From positions 496,001 through 560,000 of the forward strand of contig CAXXQD010000022.1 of the NCBI GenBank assembly GCA_963677475.2: a DNA stretch of 64,000 bases, in the 5' to 3' direction. How positions within the stretch are numbered: position 1 is the first letter of the stretch; every line of letters starts with the position of its first letter. Of the stretch, positions 37,856-47,258 are shown piece by piece. A program made the translations under genes and the position numbers. This DNA comes from JABMQB01 sp963677475. GTDB taxonomy: Bacteria > Bacteroidota > Bacteroidia > Bacteroidales > Prolixibacteraceae. Under the pieces are notes generated by a model that did no database searches, had not been told where the DNA came from, and worked only from the letters and a program-made list of their open reading frames with translations.

Positions 37856-39903
37856 TTACGATAAGTTTTTTTCTATCAATTCAAACAGGTGGGATTTATT
37901 TAAAGGTTTAGCGATATACCCATCGCAACCGGCAGCAATTGCTTTTTCTTTATCGCTTTGCATAGCATACGCTGTTTGGGCAATTATCGGGATATTCCTA
38001 TTCTTTTTGATAATCTTTGTGGCTTCAAATCCATCTATATCTGGTAGTTCTATATCCATAAGTACAATGTCAATATCTGGATTCTCAGTTGCAAGCCTTA
38101 CTGCTTCCTGTCCTGTTTTTGCATGCAGGTGCTTTGCCCTGGTATTTTTTAGCACTTCTTTAATGTAATAGTACACCAAATCCATGTCATCCACAACTAA
38201 TATAGTTTTGCCTGACCAGTCGAAGTTGGGGGTTTGCTGAAGCTCCATTTCCGGAATTGGGATATTCCGCGAAACTTGTTGAAAAGGGACAGTGAAAAAG
38301 AAGGTAGAGCCTTCCCCTAATTTTGATTGTACCCAAATTTTACCTCCCATAAGGGTAATTAATCCTTGCGAAATAGATAATCCCAGGCCTGTGCCGCTTA
38401 TGTTCCTTTTATCGCCATTATTTGCTTGCCTGAACCGGTCAAAAATTATTTTCTGGTCAATTTCCGACAAGCCAATTCCCGTATCTTTTACGAAAAACAA
38501 TAGGTTGTATTTATCAGTTCTTCTATAGCCGAATTCAATACTTCCTGAGTCGGTAAATTTAATCGCGTTCCCAATTAAATTCATCAAAACCTGGGTTAAT
38601 CGTATTCCGTCAGCTTTGATATTGCACTCAGAATTTTGAAGCCATTTTACAAGGTTTAATGCCACATTTTTTTTGTTCTTTTTTATCAGTTCAATTTCGA
38701 ATTGTGAGTAAAGTTTATCTAAAATATGGTTGATATTTTCTTCTTTCAAACTAAGCTCAACTTGCCCGGCTTCGATTTTGGAGATGTCAATAATGTCGGA
38801 GATTAGTGTAAGCAACTGGTTGCCGCTCGAATTGATAATATCAATATATTTAGACCTCATTTCAGCGGAAAGCTCCTCTTGCTGCAATAAATTCGCAAAT
38901 CCAATAATTCCGTTCATCGGGGTTCTAATTTCATGCGACATATTTGCTAAAAATGCCGATTTGAGTTTGTCGCTTTCTTCTGCTTTTTGAATAGCCCTTT
39001 TTAGGTCTATATTTTGTTTAAGGTATTCTCTGTTTAAACTTGAGAATTCTTCGTTTTGGTTAATCAATTGTTCCTGGCTGTCCTGAAGTTCTTTGGTTCG
39101 TTTCATAACCTGCTGCTCAAGCTGGTGGTTAAAATCTTCGAGCTTGTTAAACGCTAGTGTTAATTCATCTACAACCAACTCAAAAAGTTCATGTTCAGGG
39201 ATGTTTTTTCGAATTTCAATATCCTCTTTTTTATATAACTTTTCTAATTGGAGAATAAATTTATTGACTGGTTTGGAAATGCTTTGCGAAGTATAAATCG
39301 CTACCAATAAGCTTAAAAGGAGTACCAATGAGAACAGTGCCCAAATGATGGCGATATTTGACTTTTCCTTTGCTTTCAGGCTTGTGAAAACCTCATCTGC
39401 TTTGTTTTTTGCAAAATCGGTCATTACCTTGGTTGTTTCAAAAAGCATATTAACATGCTTTTTTTCTGTATTAATCGCCGTAGATAATGCTTTCGGATTG
39501 TTGCTTAATTTCAGTTGGATAATTTCATCCCTCAAAGGTTCCCATGATTTGAAAGCTGCATATGTTTCAATAGGTATCTTTTATCGCCTAAAAATTTATC
39601 TATGACGATTCCAAAAGATTTATCCGCAATTTCCTGATAGCTTTTTATTTCCAATTCCGAACGATGAACCTGCTCAATATCTTCGGTAAGTTCAATTTCA
39701 CGCATGTTTCGCTGAATTGCACTAATACAAATATTAATATCGCGAACCGAATTACTAACTGCGAGTGGGTGTTCGTATAAGGTTGAAGTGTCTTTGCTTA
39801 TTTCTTTTATTTCGGCAATAGCAAGTATCACAATGGCTGAAGTAAATAGGAATAAAATTCCAATGCCAGCATAAAGTTTGGTTGTGAACCTTTGATTTTT
39901 CAT
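37856..39903 (-). pseudogene. hybrid histidine kinase, frameshifted near its N-terminal third
   Basis: The 5' part (39903 to about 39570) codes for a membrane helix and the start of a four-helix sensor domain. The 3' part (to 37856) codes for the rest of the sensor, a second membrane helix (SNIAIIWALFSLVLLLSLLVA), a coiled coil, HisKA with SHEIRTPMNG, HATPase with NLIGNAIKF, DTGIGLSE and GTGLGLSI, and a receiver domain with VLMDIELPDIDGFEA. The frames join if one base is added to the TTT at 39565-39567, which gives KTYAAFKSWEPLRDEI. It is about 680 residues when repaired. No response-regulator gene is adjacent. Confidence 0.88.
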
Positions 39904-40097
39904 GGTAAAATGCCGATATAAAATATAGATACACTTTCCTTTGTGCTAATATAATCGATTTAAAAGCAAGAGTTTACCATACGCTTAAAAAAAACAAATT
40001 AGTTATAAGTATCAGATTGTTGAAAGAATCCCCCGAAAGGGGGCATAAATTTTATATAGTTTCGAAATGATCTGTTTTCGTTGATGATAAATGTTAG

Positions 40098-40127
40098 TTG
40101 AAAACATTTGTAAAGTCTTTAGTTTTG
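40098..40127 (+). promoter_or_regulatory. promoter for the SnoaL-like protein gene
   Basis: TTG at 40098-40100 and TAGTTTTG at 40120-40127 are 19 bases apart, a full consensus match. The TTG could be mistaken for a start codon of a longer reading frame. The expected start site is about 25 bases before ATG 40161. Confidence 0.75.
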
Positions 40128-40160
40128 TTTGTGATTGATGTTTATCAAAATCTGTACATT

Positions 40161-40604
40161 ATGAGAATACTGATCGTATTATTTGTTTTCTATATTCCAC
40201 AACTTGTCATAGCACAACAAAGGTTAGGAGAACAGGATGAATTGCAAATAAAGGAAACGTTTTTTAAAACAGAATCAGCCTGGAACAATGCCGATATTGA
40301 TGGTTTTATGGAAGGGTATTGGAAGTCGGAGAAACTCACTTTTGTGGGCAGTAAGGGGCTTACTTATGGCTGGGAAGCAACCCGTGAAAGGTACATGAAA
40401 GGTTATCCTGATAAAACTGCCATGGGGAAATTGCGGTTTACCATACTTGAATTGTCAAAAATTGAGGAAAACTCTGCTTTGATGATCGGAAAGTTTTACC
40501 TCTCAAGAAGTATCGGGGATATGCAAGGCCATTTTACCCTGGTCTGGAAAAAAATCGATGGTAATTGGGTAATTATTAGTGATCATTCAAGTAGTTCAAA
40601 TTAA
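40161..40604 (+). CDS. secreted SnoaL/DUF4440-like protein
   Basis: The 147-residue protein has a signal peptide (about 1-19, ending near VIAQ) and an NTF2-like domain: KETFFKTESAWNNADIDGFMEGYWKSEKLTFVG, then GWEATRERYMKGYPDKTAMGKLRF and GHFTLVWKKIDGNWVIISDHSS. This fold makes small cone-shaped dimers and is used for many catalytic or binding jobs. The function here is unknown. It is preceded by a strong promoter and converges with the SDR gene. Confidence 0.8.
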   Translation: MRILIVLFVFYIPQLVIAQQRLGEQDELQIKETFFKTESAWNNADIDGFMEGYWKSEKLTFVGSKGLTYGWEATRERYMKGYPDKTAMGKLRFTILELSKIEENSALMIGKFYLSRSIGDMQGHFTLVWKKIDGNWVIISDHSSSSN

Positions 40605-40612
40605 TTTAAATT

Positions 40613-41353
40613 TTATTGAAGGTTATTTAGTTTTTTGAATGCAAAATTTGGTGCAACCCTAGACAAAAAATAGAGCAACTTAACTTTTGCAATTCTAATT
40701 TCAAGAATGCCCTTTGATAAGCCTTTTATCATTTCTTCAACAGCCTGATCAACCGGGATAGCCACTTTCGGAGGATTGTTTTTATGCCAGGGTGTATCCA
40801 CTGCTGGAAACATAACCTCAATGATTTCGAGATCCGTTTGGCCTAGTTGCGCCCTTAATATTTGCGTAAAAGAGTGAAGCGCAGCTTTGGTGGCATTGTA
40901 AAACGGATACGATGCCCTTGGGGTGTATATCAACCCTGTCGTAACATTTATCAGTGTTGGATTGGCGTTTTTTACTAAAATTGGCACTAATTCTTTGATT
41001 AAAATTATCGGGGCTAAAAGATTCGTGTTTATCTCCAATTCTGCCATGGCAGTTGAATCGTTTGCTTCCATAAAGTTGGTATTGTGTACCAATGCTGCAT
41101 TATTGATCAATATATTTAAATCCTTGTGGTTTTGTTTCAACCAAGCTGATAAATCATGGCATTGTTGTTTGTTTGATAAATCGCATGGATAGGTTACCAA
41201 TTCTGGTATAAGTGCTTTGGCAGCTTTTAGTTTTTCTTCTGACCGGCCACAAATTATGACCTTATTGTTCAACGCAATCAATCGTTTGCTGAGCTCAAGC
41301 CCAATGCCTGAACTACCTCCGGTAATTAATACTGTGTTGTTTGTTAAATTCAC
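40613..41353 (-). CDS. SDR family oxidoreductase
   Basis: The 246-residue protein has the cofactor motif TGGSSGIGLELSKRL (11-25), NNAALVHNT (near 86), and the catalytic Tyr-Lys as YPFYNATKAALHSF (near 153-166). It resembles DltE-type short-chain dehydrogenases; substrate unknown. The start is GTG at 41353, because no in-frame ATG lies before the nucleotide-binding motif. It is in the same direction as the Crp/Fnr gene upstream, with a gap of 69 bases. Confidence 0.82.
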   Translation of the reverse strand: MNLTNNTVLITGGSSGIGLELSKRLIALNNKVIICGRSEEKLKAAKALIPELVTYPCDLSNKQQCHDLSAWLKQNHKDLNILINNAALVHNTNFMEANDSTAMAELEINTNLLAPIILIKELVPILVKNANPTLINVTTGLIYTPRASYPFYNATKAALHSFTQILRAQLGQTDLEIIEVMFPAVDTPWHKNNPPKVAIPVDQAVEEMIKGLSKGILEIRIAKVKLLYFLSRVAPNFAFKKLNNLQ

Positions 41354-41422
41354 GACTTAATATTTTGTAATTAATAATAGTACAAAATAAAATAGCCCAA
41401 AATTAATTCACATTGATCTATG

Positions 41423-41980
41423 TTAAGAGCGGAGGTTTTTCTTGATCCTACTAAGTGACTCTGGTTGTATCCCAAGGTAAGAAGCGACAATACCCTGACT
41501 TATTCTTTTATCGAGACCGGGAAACTCCTCTAAAAAACCGAGATATCTTGATTCCGCATCGAGCAAAAGTAAATCACGCTCCCTTTTTTCTTTTTTTGTG
41601 AATCCCTTTTCAATGAAGCTAAGGAGAAATTTGACCCAAAATGCATCTGATGCCAAGAGCGTTTGCCATTTGGGATAGGGTATTTCAAATACATTGGAAT
41701 CTTCTAAAGCTTCAATGTAAAAGAAGGATGGTGTTTGGCTGATCATTGCAGAATAGGCACTGATAAAATTATGCTCTGTAATTAATCCTTTCGTAAATTC
41801 ATTTCCATTTTTATGGATATACAAATACCTGAACAAGCCGGAATTTACATATGCGAATTTTTTTGGGATTTCTCCTTCGCGAATAAAGAATTTGCCCTTT
41901 ATTATTGTTCGCTCTTGCCCAATTGAAAGCAATTCCTTCGCTTTATCGGCTGGCAATATATTATGCAAAAATCCTGACAT
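41423..41980 (-). CDS. Crp/Fnr family transcriptional regulator, second
   Basis: The 185-residue protein has a beta-roll domain (IIKGKFFIREGEIPKKFAYVNSGLFRYLYI) and a C-terminal helix-turn-helix (QGIVASYLGIQPESLSRIKKNL). It has no cysteine-rich cluster site. This type of short Crp-like protein with FEALEDSNVFEIPY-like helices is common in Bacteroidota. It may control the SDR gene downstream. The ligand is unknown. Confidence 0.82.
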   Translation of the reverse strand: MSGFLHNILPADKAKELLSIGQERTIIKGKFFIREGEIPKKFAYVNSGLFRYLYIHKNGNEFTKGLITEHNFISAYSAMISQTPSFFYIEALEDSNVFEIPYPKWQTLLASDAFWVKFLLSFIEKGFTKKEKRERDLLLLDAESRYLGFLEEFPGLDKRISQGIVASYLGIQPESLSRIKKNLRS

Positions 41981-42075
41981 AGAAATTTCTTTGATTGTAA
42001 ATGTAGGGGATTATTGGCTTTGTTCAAAACATAATTTTAGATGAAAAAAACAGGATAATACCTTGGGGGAAGTCC

Positions 42076-42447
42076 TTACTTTTTGGTTTTGATAACTCCA
42101 TGTCTATAAAAGTCTAATGACAGTTGAAGGATTTCATTAATGGTGCTAATAGGCAAATCTTCATTGGTTTTTATCCGCAATATTTTCATTCGGGACCTGT
42201 TTCCTTGTTCGAGCAGAGGGTGTTCAATCCTATTCCCTTCAACAATTCCAATGTAAGGTTCGTTCAATTTTTTGTCCTTCCATAAATAGCAGAACATTCT
42301 TCCTTTATAGCTGAAAAACGGGCTTCCGTATTTAATAGTGTGGGTAATTAAAGGATCGAGAGATAAAATATAGTCCCTCAAAACCATGAAAGTACTTCTG
42401 ATTGGTTCTTCCAGGTTTAAATAAAATTGGTTGGTATCGGGCATCAT
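42076..42447 (-). CDS. DUF1801-type small protein
   Basis: The 123-residue form starts at ATG 42447, just before PDTNQFYLNLEEPIRSTFMVLRDYI. The reading frame is open another 36 codons upstream, but that part has no match to the family layout. ITHTIKYGSPFFSYKGRMFCYLWKD is the typical YdhG/YjbR-like core. These are small iron-chaperone-like folds with poorly known function. It lies between the regulator gene and the symporter gene on the same strand. Confidence 0.65.
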   Translation of the reverse strand: MMPDTNQFYLNLEEPIRSTFMVLRDYILSLDPLITHTIKYGSPFFSYKGRMFCYLWKDKKLNEPYIGIVEGNRIEHPLLEQGNRSRMKILRIKTNEDLPISTINEILQLSLDFYRHGVIKTKK

Positions 42448-42575
42448 TTCAGAATAAAAAACCTCGGTAGTATCAAATTGTTCATGTAAGTGTATTCTAC
42501 ATACAAACGGGTATTTTTGGCGTGTTAAAAAAAACAGATCTGAATATCTTAACAAAAGATTACCCGTTCGGCTAA

Positions 42576-43976
42576 CTATATTTTTAAATAATCAACAGTT
42601 AAATACGAAATAAATGATGCTGAAATCCCATAAATATTGGCATCTAATCCTAAAGGAAGGTTCACATTTAAAATAATTAATGAAAGTGTTGTAATACCAC
42701 CGATAATCATTGATGCGAGGGCTGCCCGTGCATTTAATTTCTTTGAAAACAATGCCATTAAAACAGGAACGATCATTCCGGAAACCATAAAAGAATATGA
42801 ATGAAGCATCAGTTCAAGCACGTTGTTCATTTTCATGGCAAGAAATAGGGCGATAATCCCAACCACTAAAGTGAGGATTTGAGAAATTCGAAGGCTATTT
42901 GGCGATCGGTGAAGTTTTAAAACATCGGTAATAATATTTCCTGATGAGGCCATTAAACAGCTATCGGCCGTGGACATTATTGCTGAAAAATATGCCGATA
43001 GCACAACTCCCATAAACCCGACAGGTAGAATTGTTTTTAGTAATATTGGAAGGCCCATTTCGGCATCGGGTACCACTGAGCCAAATCCGGGCAATTGTCC
43101 ATTCTCAAAAGCCACTTTAGCAAACATACCTAAAATGACCCCAATAAATGCCATTAAAGGATATTCAAACAGACCAGCAATAAACCATCCTTTTTGTGCA
43201 GTCCTGGTATTTTTGGCTGCATAAATACGTTGGTATAGTGTCATTCCAATAAACCAAATTGGAATTATTGTAAACATCCAATTAATTATTTGTTGCCAAG
43301 ATATGGAGGTCAGGCTTAAGAACTCAGGCCCGAGAGTTGCTTTTATGGCCTGCATTCCCCCAATTTTAACATATGCAAAGGGCAGGCTAATAAAAATAAG
43401 CCCTATCATAAGAACTATCCATTGAATTGTGTCGGTATAGATTACAGCTTTTAATCCTCCTAAAACCGTGTAAACAATCGCGATTATGCCCATTATTAGC
43501 AAGGCATTGTTCAACGAAAGTCCTGTAAATGTTGATGAGGCAAGTTTTGCCCCGGCAAGTATTTGAGAACTGGTAAACCCTAAATAGCCAATTGCTGATA
43601 TTACTCCAGCAAAAATAGCAACTTTCTTATCGAATTTGTATTCTAAAAACTGAGGGAATGAAAGAAAGCCTTTCCTTCGTGCTAGGCCTGCAACTTTTGG
43701 AATTAATAAAACACCGCTTAGCCAGGCTCCCAACAACCCGGTAAACAGCAACCAACTTCCTGAAAGTCCCATGGTAAATCCAAGTCCTCCAAGTCCGATA
43801 GAAAAGCCTCCACCCACATCGGTTGCCACAACCGATAATCCAATGTGCAAGCTATTTAGTTTTCTGCCGCCAACAAAATAATCATCGGTACTGCTGTTTT
43901 TTCTCATGAAATAAAAGCCGACACCCAGCATGGCAACCAGATATGTGCAAAATATTGCCAGATCAATAATATGCAT
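42576..43976 (-). CDS. sodium:solute symporter (SSS family)
   Basis: The 466-residue protein has about 13 membrane helices. Family motifs include STDDYFVGGRKLNSLHIGLSVVATDVGGG at the N-terminus, GLKAVIYTDTIQWIVLMIG (the SSS signature, near 180-200) and SAYFSAIMSTADSCLMASSGNI. It couples sodium entry to solute uptake. The solute is unknown; proline-, pantothenate- or sugar-type carriers share this layout. ATG 43976 starts just before the first helix. The abl cluster upstream hints at a compatible solute or amino acid, but this is inference. Confidence 0.88.
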   Translation of the reverse strand: MHIIDLAIFCTYLVAMLGVGFYFMRKNSSTDDYFVGGRKLNSLHIGLSVVATDVGGGFSIGLGGLGFTMGLSGSWLLFTGLLGAWLSGVLLIPKVAGLARRKGFLSFPQFLEYKFDKKVAIFAGVISAIGYLGFTSSQILAGAKLASSTFTGLSLNNALLIMGIIAIVYTVLGGLKAVIYTDTIQWIVLMIGLIFISLPFAYVKIGGMQAIKATLGPEFLSLTSISWQQIINWMFTIIPIWFIGMTLYQRIYAAKNTRTAQKGWFIAGLFEYPLMAFIGVILGMFAKVAFENGQLPGFGSVVPDAEMGLPILLKTILPVGFMGVVLSAYFSAIMSTADSCLMASSGNIITDVLKLHRSPNSLRISQILTLVVGIIALFLAMKMNNVLELMLHSYSFMVSGMIVPVLMALFSKKLNARAALASMIIGGITTLSLIILNVNLPLGLDANIYGISASFISYLTVDYLKI

Positions 43977-44043
43977 AGTTTTAAATTGTATTTGGATTAT
44001 GGAATTAAGATGGATGTTGGTTATCAAACATTAGAAAATGAGT

Positions 44044-44268
44044 TTATTCTTTTGGTTCCATATTTAATTCGAGATAAGAAGAATTATTATATTTTCTAAT
44101 GATACCTTTTGAAAGTAGGGAGAAAATAATTTCCTGTCCTGTTTTAACTCCGGTATTAAGTTCTTTTATAATGTTCCCGTACATTGTCCTTCCATTCTTT
44201 TGAAGAAATTCAATAACTTGTTTTTCCTGTTGATTGCATAATTCTTCTGTTTTTTTCGTGTTTTCCAT
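44044..44268 (-). CDS. small winged-helix-like protein
   Basis: This 74-residue protein is rich in charged residues. NQQEKQVIEFLQKNGRTMYGNIIKELNTGVKTGQEIIFSLLSKGIIRKYNNSSYLEL reads as a winged helix (three helices then a beta hairpin), so DNA binding is plausible. I do not recognise the family. It lies between the symporter and a small Cys-containing gene, all on the kamA-ablB strand, 27 bases from the latter. Confidence 0.6.
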   Translation of the reverse strand: MENTKKTEELCNQQEKQVIEFLQKNGRTMYGNIIKELNTGVKTGQEIIFSLLSKGIIRKYNNSSYLELNMEPKE

Positions 44269-44295
44269 TGTTCTTATTTTCTGTTTTATTTACTT

Positions 44296-44469
44296 TTATT
44301 CTTCTTCTGATTTCTCAAATGAGTCGTACAACTCGCAATTCTTCCATCCCTTATATCCTCTATTACAGAACACATTCCTATGCAATAGTAAAGGGGTTTC
44401 ATTAATTGTTACCTTTCCCGAATAGGCTGGGCAAATTTTTGAAAAACGGCATAATCTACCTAGGTTCAT
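44296..44469 (-). CDS. small four-cysteine protein in the abl cluster
   Basis: The 57-residue form starts at ATG 44469, one base after the ablB stop. Cysteines at 7, 13, 35 and 45 (RLCRFSKICPAY ... FCNRGYKGWKNCELY) suggest a small zinc- or iron-sulfur-binding module. I recall unnamed small proteins with CPxY and a later C-C pair next to other genes, but no family name. Translational coupling to ablB suggests a role with beta-lysine synthesis. Confidence 0.55.
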   Translation of the reverse strand: MNLGRLCRFSKICPAYSGKVTINETPLLLHRNVFCNRGYKGWKNCELYDSFEKSEEE

Positions 44470-44470
44470 A

Positions 44471-45310
44471 TTATATGTGTTTATAGAATACATTCATACT
44501 TTCAATATTTCCGGAAATATTAGTGTTTTTTATTAGTGTTCCGGAATAGGTATACCCCATCTTTAAAAAAGTTTTATTCATACCGATGGAGTTTAGCCGG
44601 GCAATTGTGTACAGTGTTTTTATCCCTTGTTTTTTCATTTCCTCCTCAATGGTTTGAAGCAAAAGAACAGAAAGGTTTTTGCCACGTGCTTTGGGCAGTG
44701 TCGCAAAATCAGTAACCTCTGCATTTAGGTCTGACTTATCCACTTCTGCGGAAGCCAGGGCAACCAGTTTTCCTTTGATTTCTATTCCAAAATATTGTAC
44801 ATCTTCGCTCATTGAATTTGCTATATAAGCTGCACTATGGATAGGGAAGGGATAGGTTAGAAATACTTCCCTGTATATTTCAGCTATCTGTTCCGATTCA
44901 TTTTCACCAAGGCTTTTCACCACAAAACCAGACGACTTCTCAAAAACGTTCTTGTTTAGAATTCCAGTGTCAAGTAACATTTTACTAAACTCGCACAACT
45001 GGTCGGTTTCGATTTCCAATAGCCTGTCGGAGTTTAAGAATTTTGATACCAAAAAAGCATCGTTTTTATTGCCATAGCATTTTGGTATTTGTGCTTCTAA
45101 AATAAACCCATTTGCATAAAACAAAGGTGCAGCCCAATCGGGGACCTTACAAAATATTTTTGTGTACCCATATTTTCTGGACAGGTTATTTAATTGCGGA
45201 ATGATGAATGGGCTGTCTTCTTCTTTCAGCTTCATAAGGTAAACGCGCTTGTTTAAACTGCCATGTTGAACAACCGACCCCTTTCCTATTTTTTCGATCT
45301 TGTCCTGCAT
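44471..45310 (-). CDS. ablB: beta-lysine N6-acetyltransferase
   Basis: The 279-residue protein has a C-terminal GNAT domain (about 135-275) with TDFATLPKARGKNLSVLLLQTIEEEMKKQG, the acetyl-CoA site, and an N-terminal region typical of AblB (KVPDWAAPLFYANGFILEAQIPKCYGNKNDAFLVSKFL). It acetylates beta-lysine to N-epsilon-acetyl-beta-lysine, an osmolyte known from methanogens and salt-tolerant bacteria. It lies three bases after kamA. Confidence 0.9.
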   Translation of the reverse strand: MQDKIEKIGKGSVVQHGSLNKRVYLMKLKEEDSPFIIPQLNNLSRKYGYTKIFCKVPDWAAPLFYANGFILEAQIPKCYGNKNDAFLVSKFLNSDRLLEIETDQLCEFSKMLLDTGILNKNVFEKSSGFVVKSLGENESEQIAEIYREVFLTYPFPIHSAAYIANSMSEDVQYFGIEIKGKLVALASAEVDKSDLNAEVTDFATLPKARGKNLSVLLLQTIEEEMKKQGIKTLYTIARLNSIGMNKTFLKMGYTYSGTLIKNTNISGNIESMNVFYKHI

Positions 45311-45313
45311 CTC

Positions 45314-46618
45314 TTAATCTCTCCTCATTATTCGTTCGTTGTCTTCCGGTATTAAAGAAATTGAATCGTCAGAATCCGACAGTAATTTTTCAATTCCAAT
45401 GGCTTCCGCTTCATCCACTTCTTTTAGTTTTAAGTCCAGGTCACAATCTTCACAGTTCCTGTCACACATTTTTGTTTGATAATTATCTGGTTCTTTATAG
45501 GTGGTAATTACCCCTTCATAATTCCGAAGTATAACTTTGTTTGTCGACCATGAAATTATATAGTTGGGCATGACTGGAATTTTTCCGCCACCACCGGGAG
45601 CATCAATAACATATGTTGGGCGCGCAAAACCAGTTGTATGGCCAACAAGGCTTTCCATTATTTCAATACCTTTTCCGATCGGGGTACGAAAATGTGACAG
45701 CCCCTCGGATAAATCGCACTGGTACAAATAATATGGGCGAACCCTGTTTTGAACCAATTTGTGAAGCAACGATTTCATTATCCTTGGGCAGTCGTTAATA
45801 TCGGCCAATAGAACCGACTGGTTTCCAAGAGGAAATCCGCCATCGGCTAATTTGGATAACGCTTCTTTTGCTGAAGCCGTAATTTCATTTGGATGGTTAA
45901 AATGTGTATTAATCCAAAGTGGGTGGTATTTTTTTAATATCGAAACCAGCTTGTCTGTAATCCGATATGGTAAAACAACGGGCATCCTTGTTCCAATCCG
46001 GATGATTTCTACATGAGGTATTTTGCTTATCTCTGAGAGTAGCCAATTAATTTTATCGTCAGAAAGCATTAACGGATCCCCGCCAGAAAGTAGCACATCC
46101 CTTATTTGGGGTGTATTGGCAATATATTCTATCCCTTTTTTTAGCTGATCTTTTGAAGGGACACTGTCAATATCTCCAACTTTTCTTTTTCTGGTGCAAT
46201 GCCTGCAATACATCGAACAAATATTGCTCACATGAAATAGCACCCTGTCCGGATATCTGTGTGTAATACCTTCAACCGGACTATCCCCTTCTTCCGACAA
46301 TGGGTCTTCGAACTCTGATTTTAAGGTGATTAATTCTTCAACCCCTCCAAATGATTGTTTAAAAACAGGATCATTCCTAAAGTTATTCTTATCGATGAGT
46401 GATAAATAATATGGAGTGATGGATAAAGGAAACTTTTGAAGTGTTTTTTTAAGTTCTTGCCTTTCATCTTCATCGAAATTAATTCCGGTTAATGTTTCAA
46501 ATTTATCAATTGACCTTATGGAATGTTTCAGTTGCCACCGCCAGTCTTTCCACTTTGATTTCTGCGGTTCTTCTTCTATTTTGTTGGCAATGGCTTGTTG
46601 TTTATTGTTGTAAATCAT
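45314..46618 (-). CDS. kamA: lysine 2,3-aminomutase
   Basis: The 434-residue radical SAM enzyme binds its cluster with Cys134, 138 and 141 (CSMYCRHC). LSGGDPLML is near 195. The PLP lysine is in NYIISWSTNKVILRNYEG, and a C-terminal cysteine group (MCDRNCEDC) matches the structural zinc site of clostridial LAM. It converts L-lysine to L-beta-lysine. Pairing with ablB points to osmolyte synthesis; lysine fermentation genes are not seen here. Confidence 0.94.
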   Translation of the reverse strand: MIYNNKQQAIANKIEEEPQKSKWKDWRWQLKHSIRSIDKFETLTGINFDEDERQELKKTLQKFPLSITPYYLSLIDKNNFRNDPVFKQSFGGVEELITLKSEFEDPLSEEGDSPVEGITHRYPDRVLFHVSNICSMYCRHCTRKRKVGDIDSVPSKDQLKKGIEYIANTPQIRDVLLSGGDPLMLSDDKINWLLSEISKIPHVEIIRIGTRMPVVLPYRITDKLVSILKKYHPLWINTHFNHPNEITASAKEALSKLADGGFPLGNQSVLLADINDCPRIMKSLLHKLVQNRVRPYYLYQCDLSEGLSHFRTPIGKGIEIMESLVGHTTGFARPTYVIDAPGGGGKIPVMPNYIISWSTNKVILRNYEGVITTYKEPDNYQTKMCDRNCEDCDLDLKLKEVDEAEAIGIEKLLSDSDDSISLIPEDNERIMRRD

Positions 46619-47085
46619 ATTAATGAATGTTATATGTTTAAAAATGTAGCTGTTAAACTTGTGTTGATGCTATAGAAAGAATTTTAAAACTTTCCTTTAG
46701 TTTTTGGATTGTTTCAGGATATTGTTGCCCCATATTGAAAATATCCAACTTTGCTTTTTATCCTTATGGGGAAGACTTTTTTAGGGCTGCACCTGTGTCG
46801 TTTAAAAGATTTTGAATATTGCCGTCTTTTGTTTTCAATATTCTATTTTTCAGGCATCTGGTTGTTTATGAAACTTAAGTTAGAATAAAAAGTTTGTACT
46901 TAGAGATCCGTCAAATTGTAGGAGGTAGATTGTGCTTTAACAGGTTGATCCCGAACTCAATACCAAAGATTACTTTCGCATTTTTGGAGTTTATTCTTTT
47001 TGCGGCTTGTTGTTTTCTAATACTCATACATAAACCAAATAGTTTCTATACGAACAAAAATATAAAAATATTTAAAGAACAACAA
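46619..47085 (-). promoter_or_regulatory. long leader of kamA-ablB with promoter and hairpins
   Basis: The nearest consensus promoter on this strand is TTG (47085-47083), 20 bases, TATTTTTG (47062-47055). This implies a leader of about 430 bases before kamA. It contains two perfect inverted repeats: CCCCATA/TATGGGG (46728-46734 / 46765-46771) and GAATATTG/CAATATTC (46814-46821 / 46836-46843). No coding signal is convincing in the 640-base gap between kamA and marR. A regulatory leader is possible; a missed closer promoter is the simpler alternative. Confidence 0.4.
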
Positions 47086-47258
47086 TGTTATTGCTTCGAG
47101 AAGGGCTTTGTTTAGGATTAATTAAGATCAAATTTACGATGGATTTAATTAAGGTTTGTTAATCTATTCTTTAGTTGGTTTCTGTAGAAATAATATGGTT
47201 AGTAAGATATTTGTTGCAAGAAATTCAATATAAACAAGAGAAATATATTGTTTCGTGC

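Noticed and set aside
40098..40160. N-terminal extension of the SnoaL-like protein from a TTG
   Set aside because: The TTG is the -33 box of a perfect promoter; the ATG at 40161 directly precedes a signal peptide.
46894..47115. Plus-strand open frame of 73 codons upstream of kamA
   Set aside because: It starts with TTG, has no promoter or family features, and lies in the AT-rich leader region of the opposite strand.
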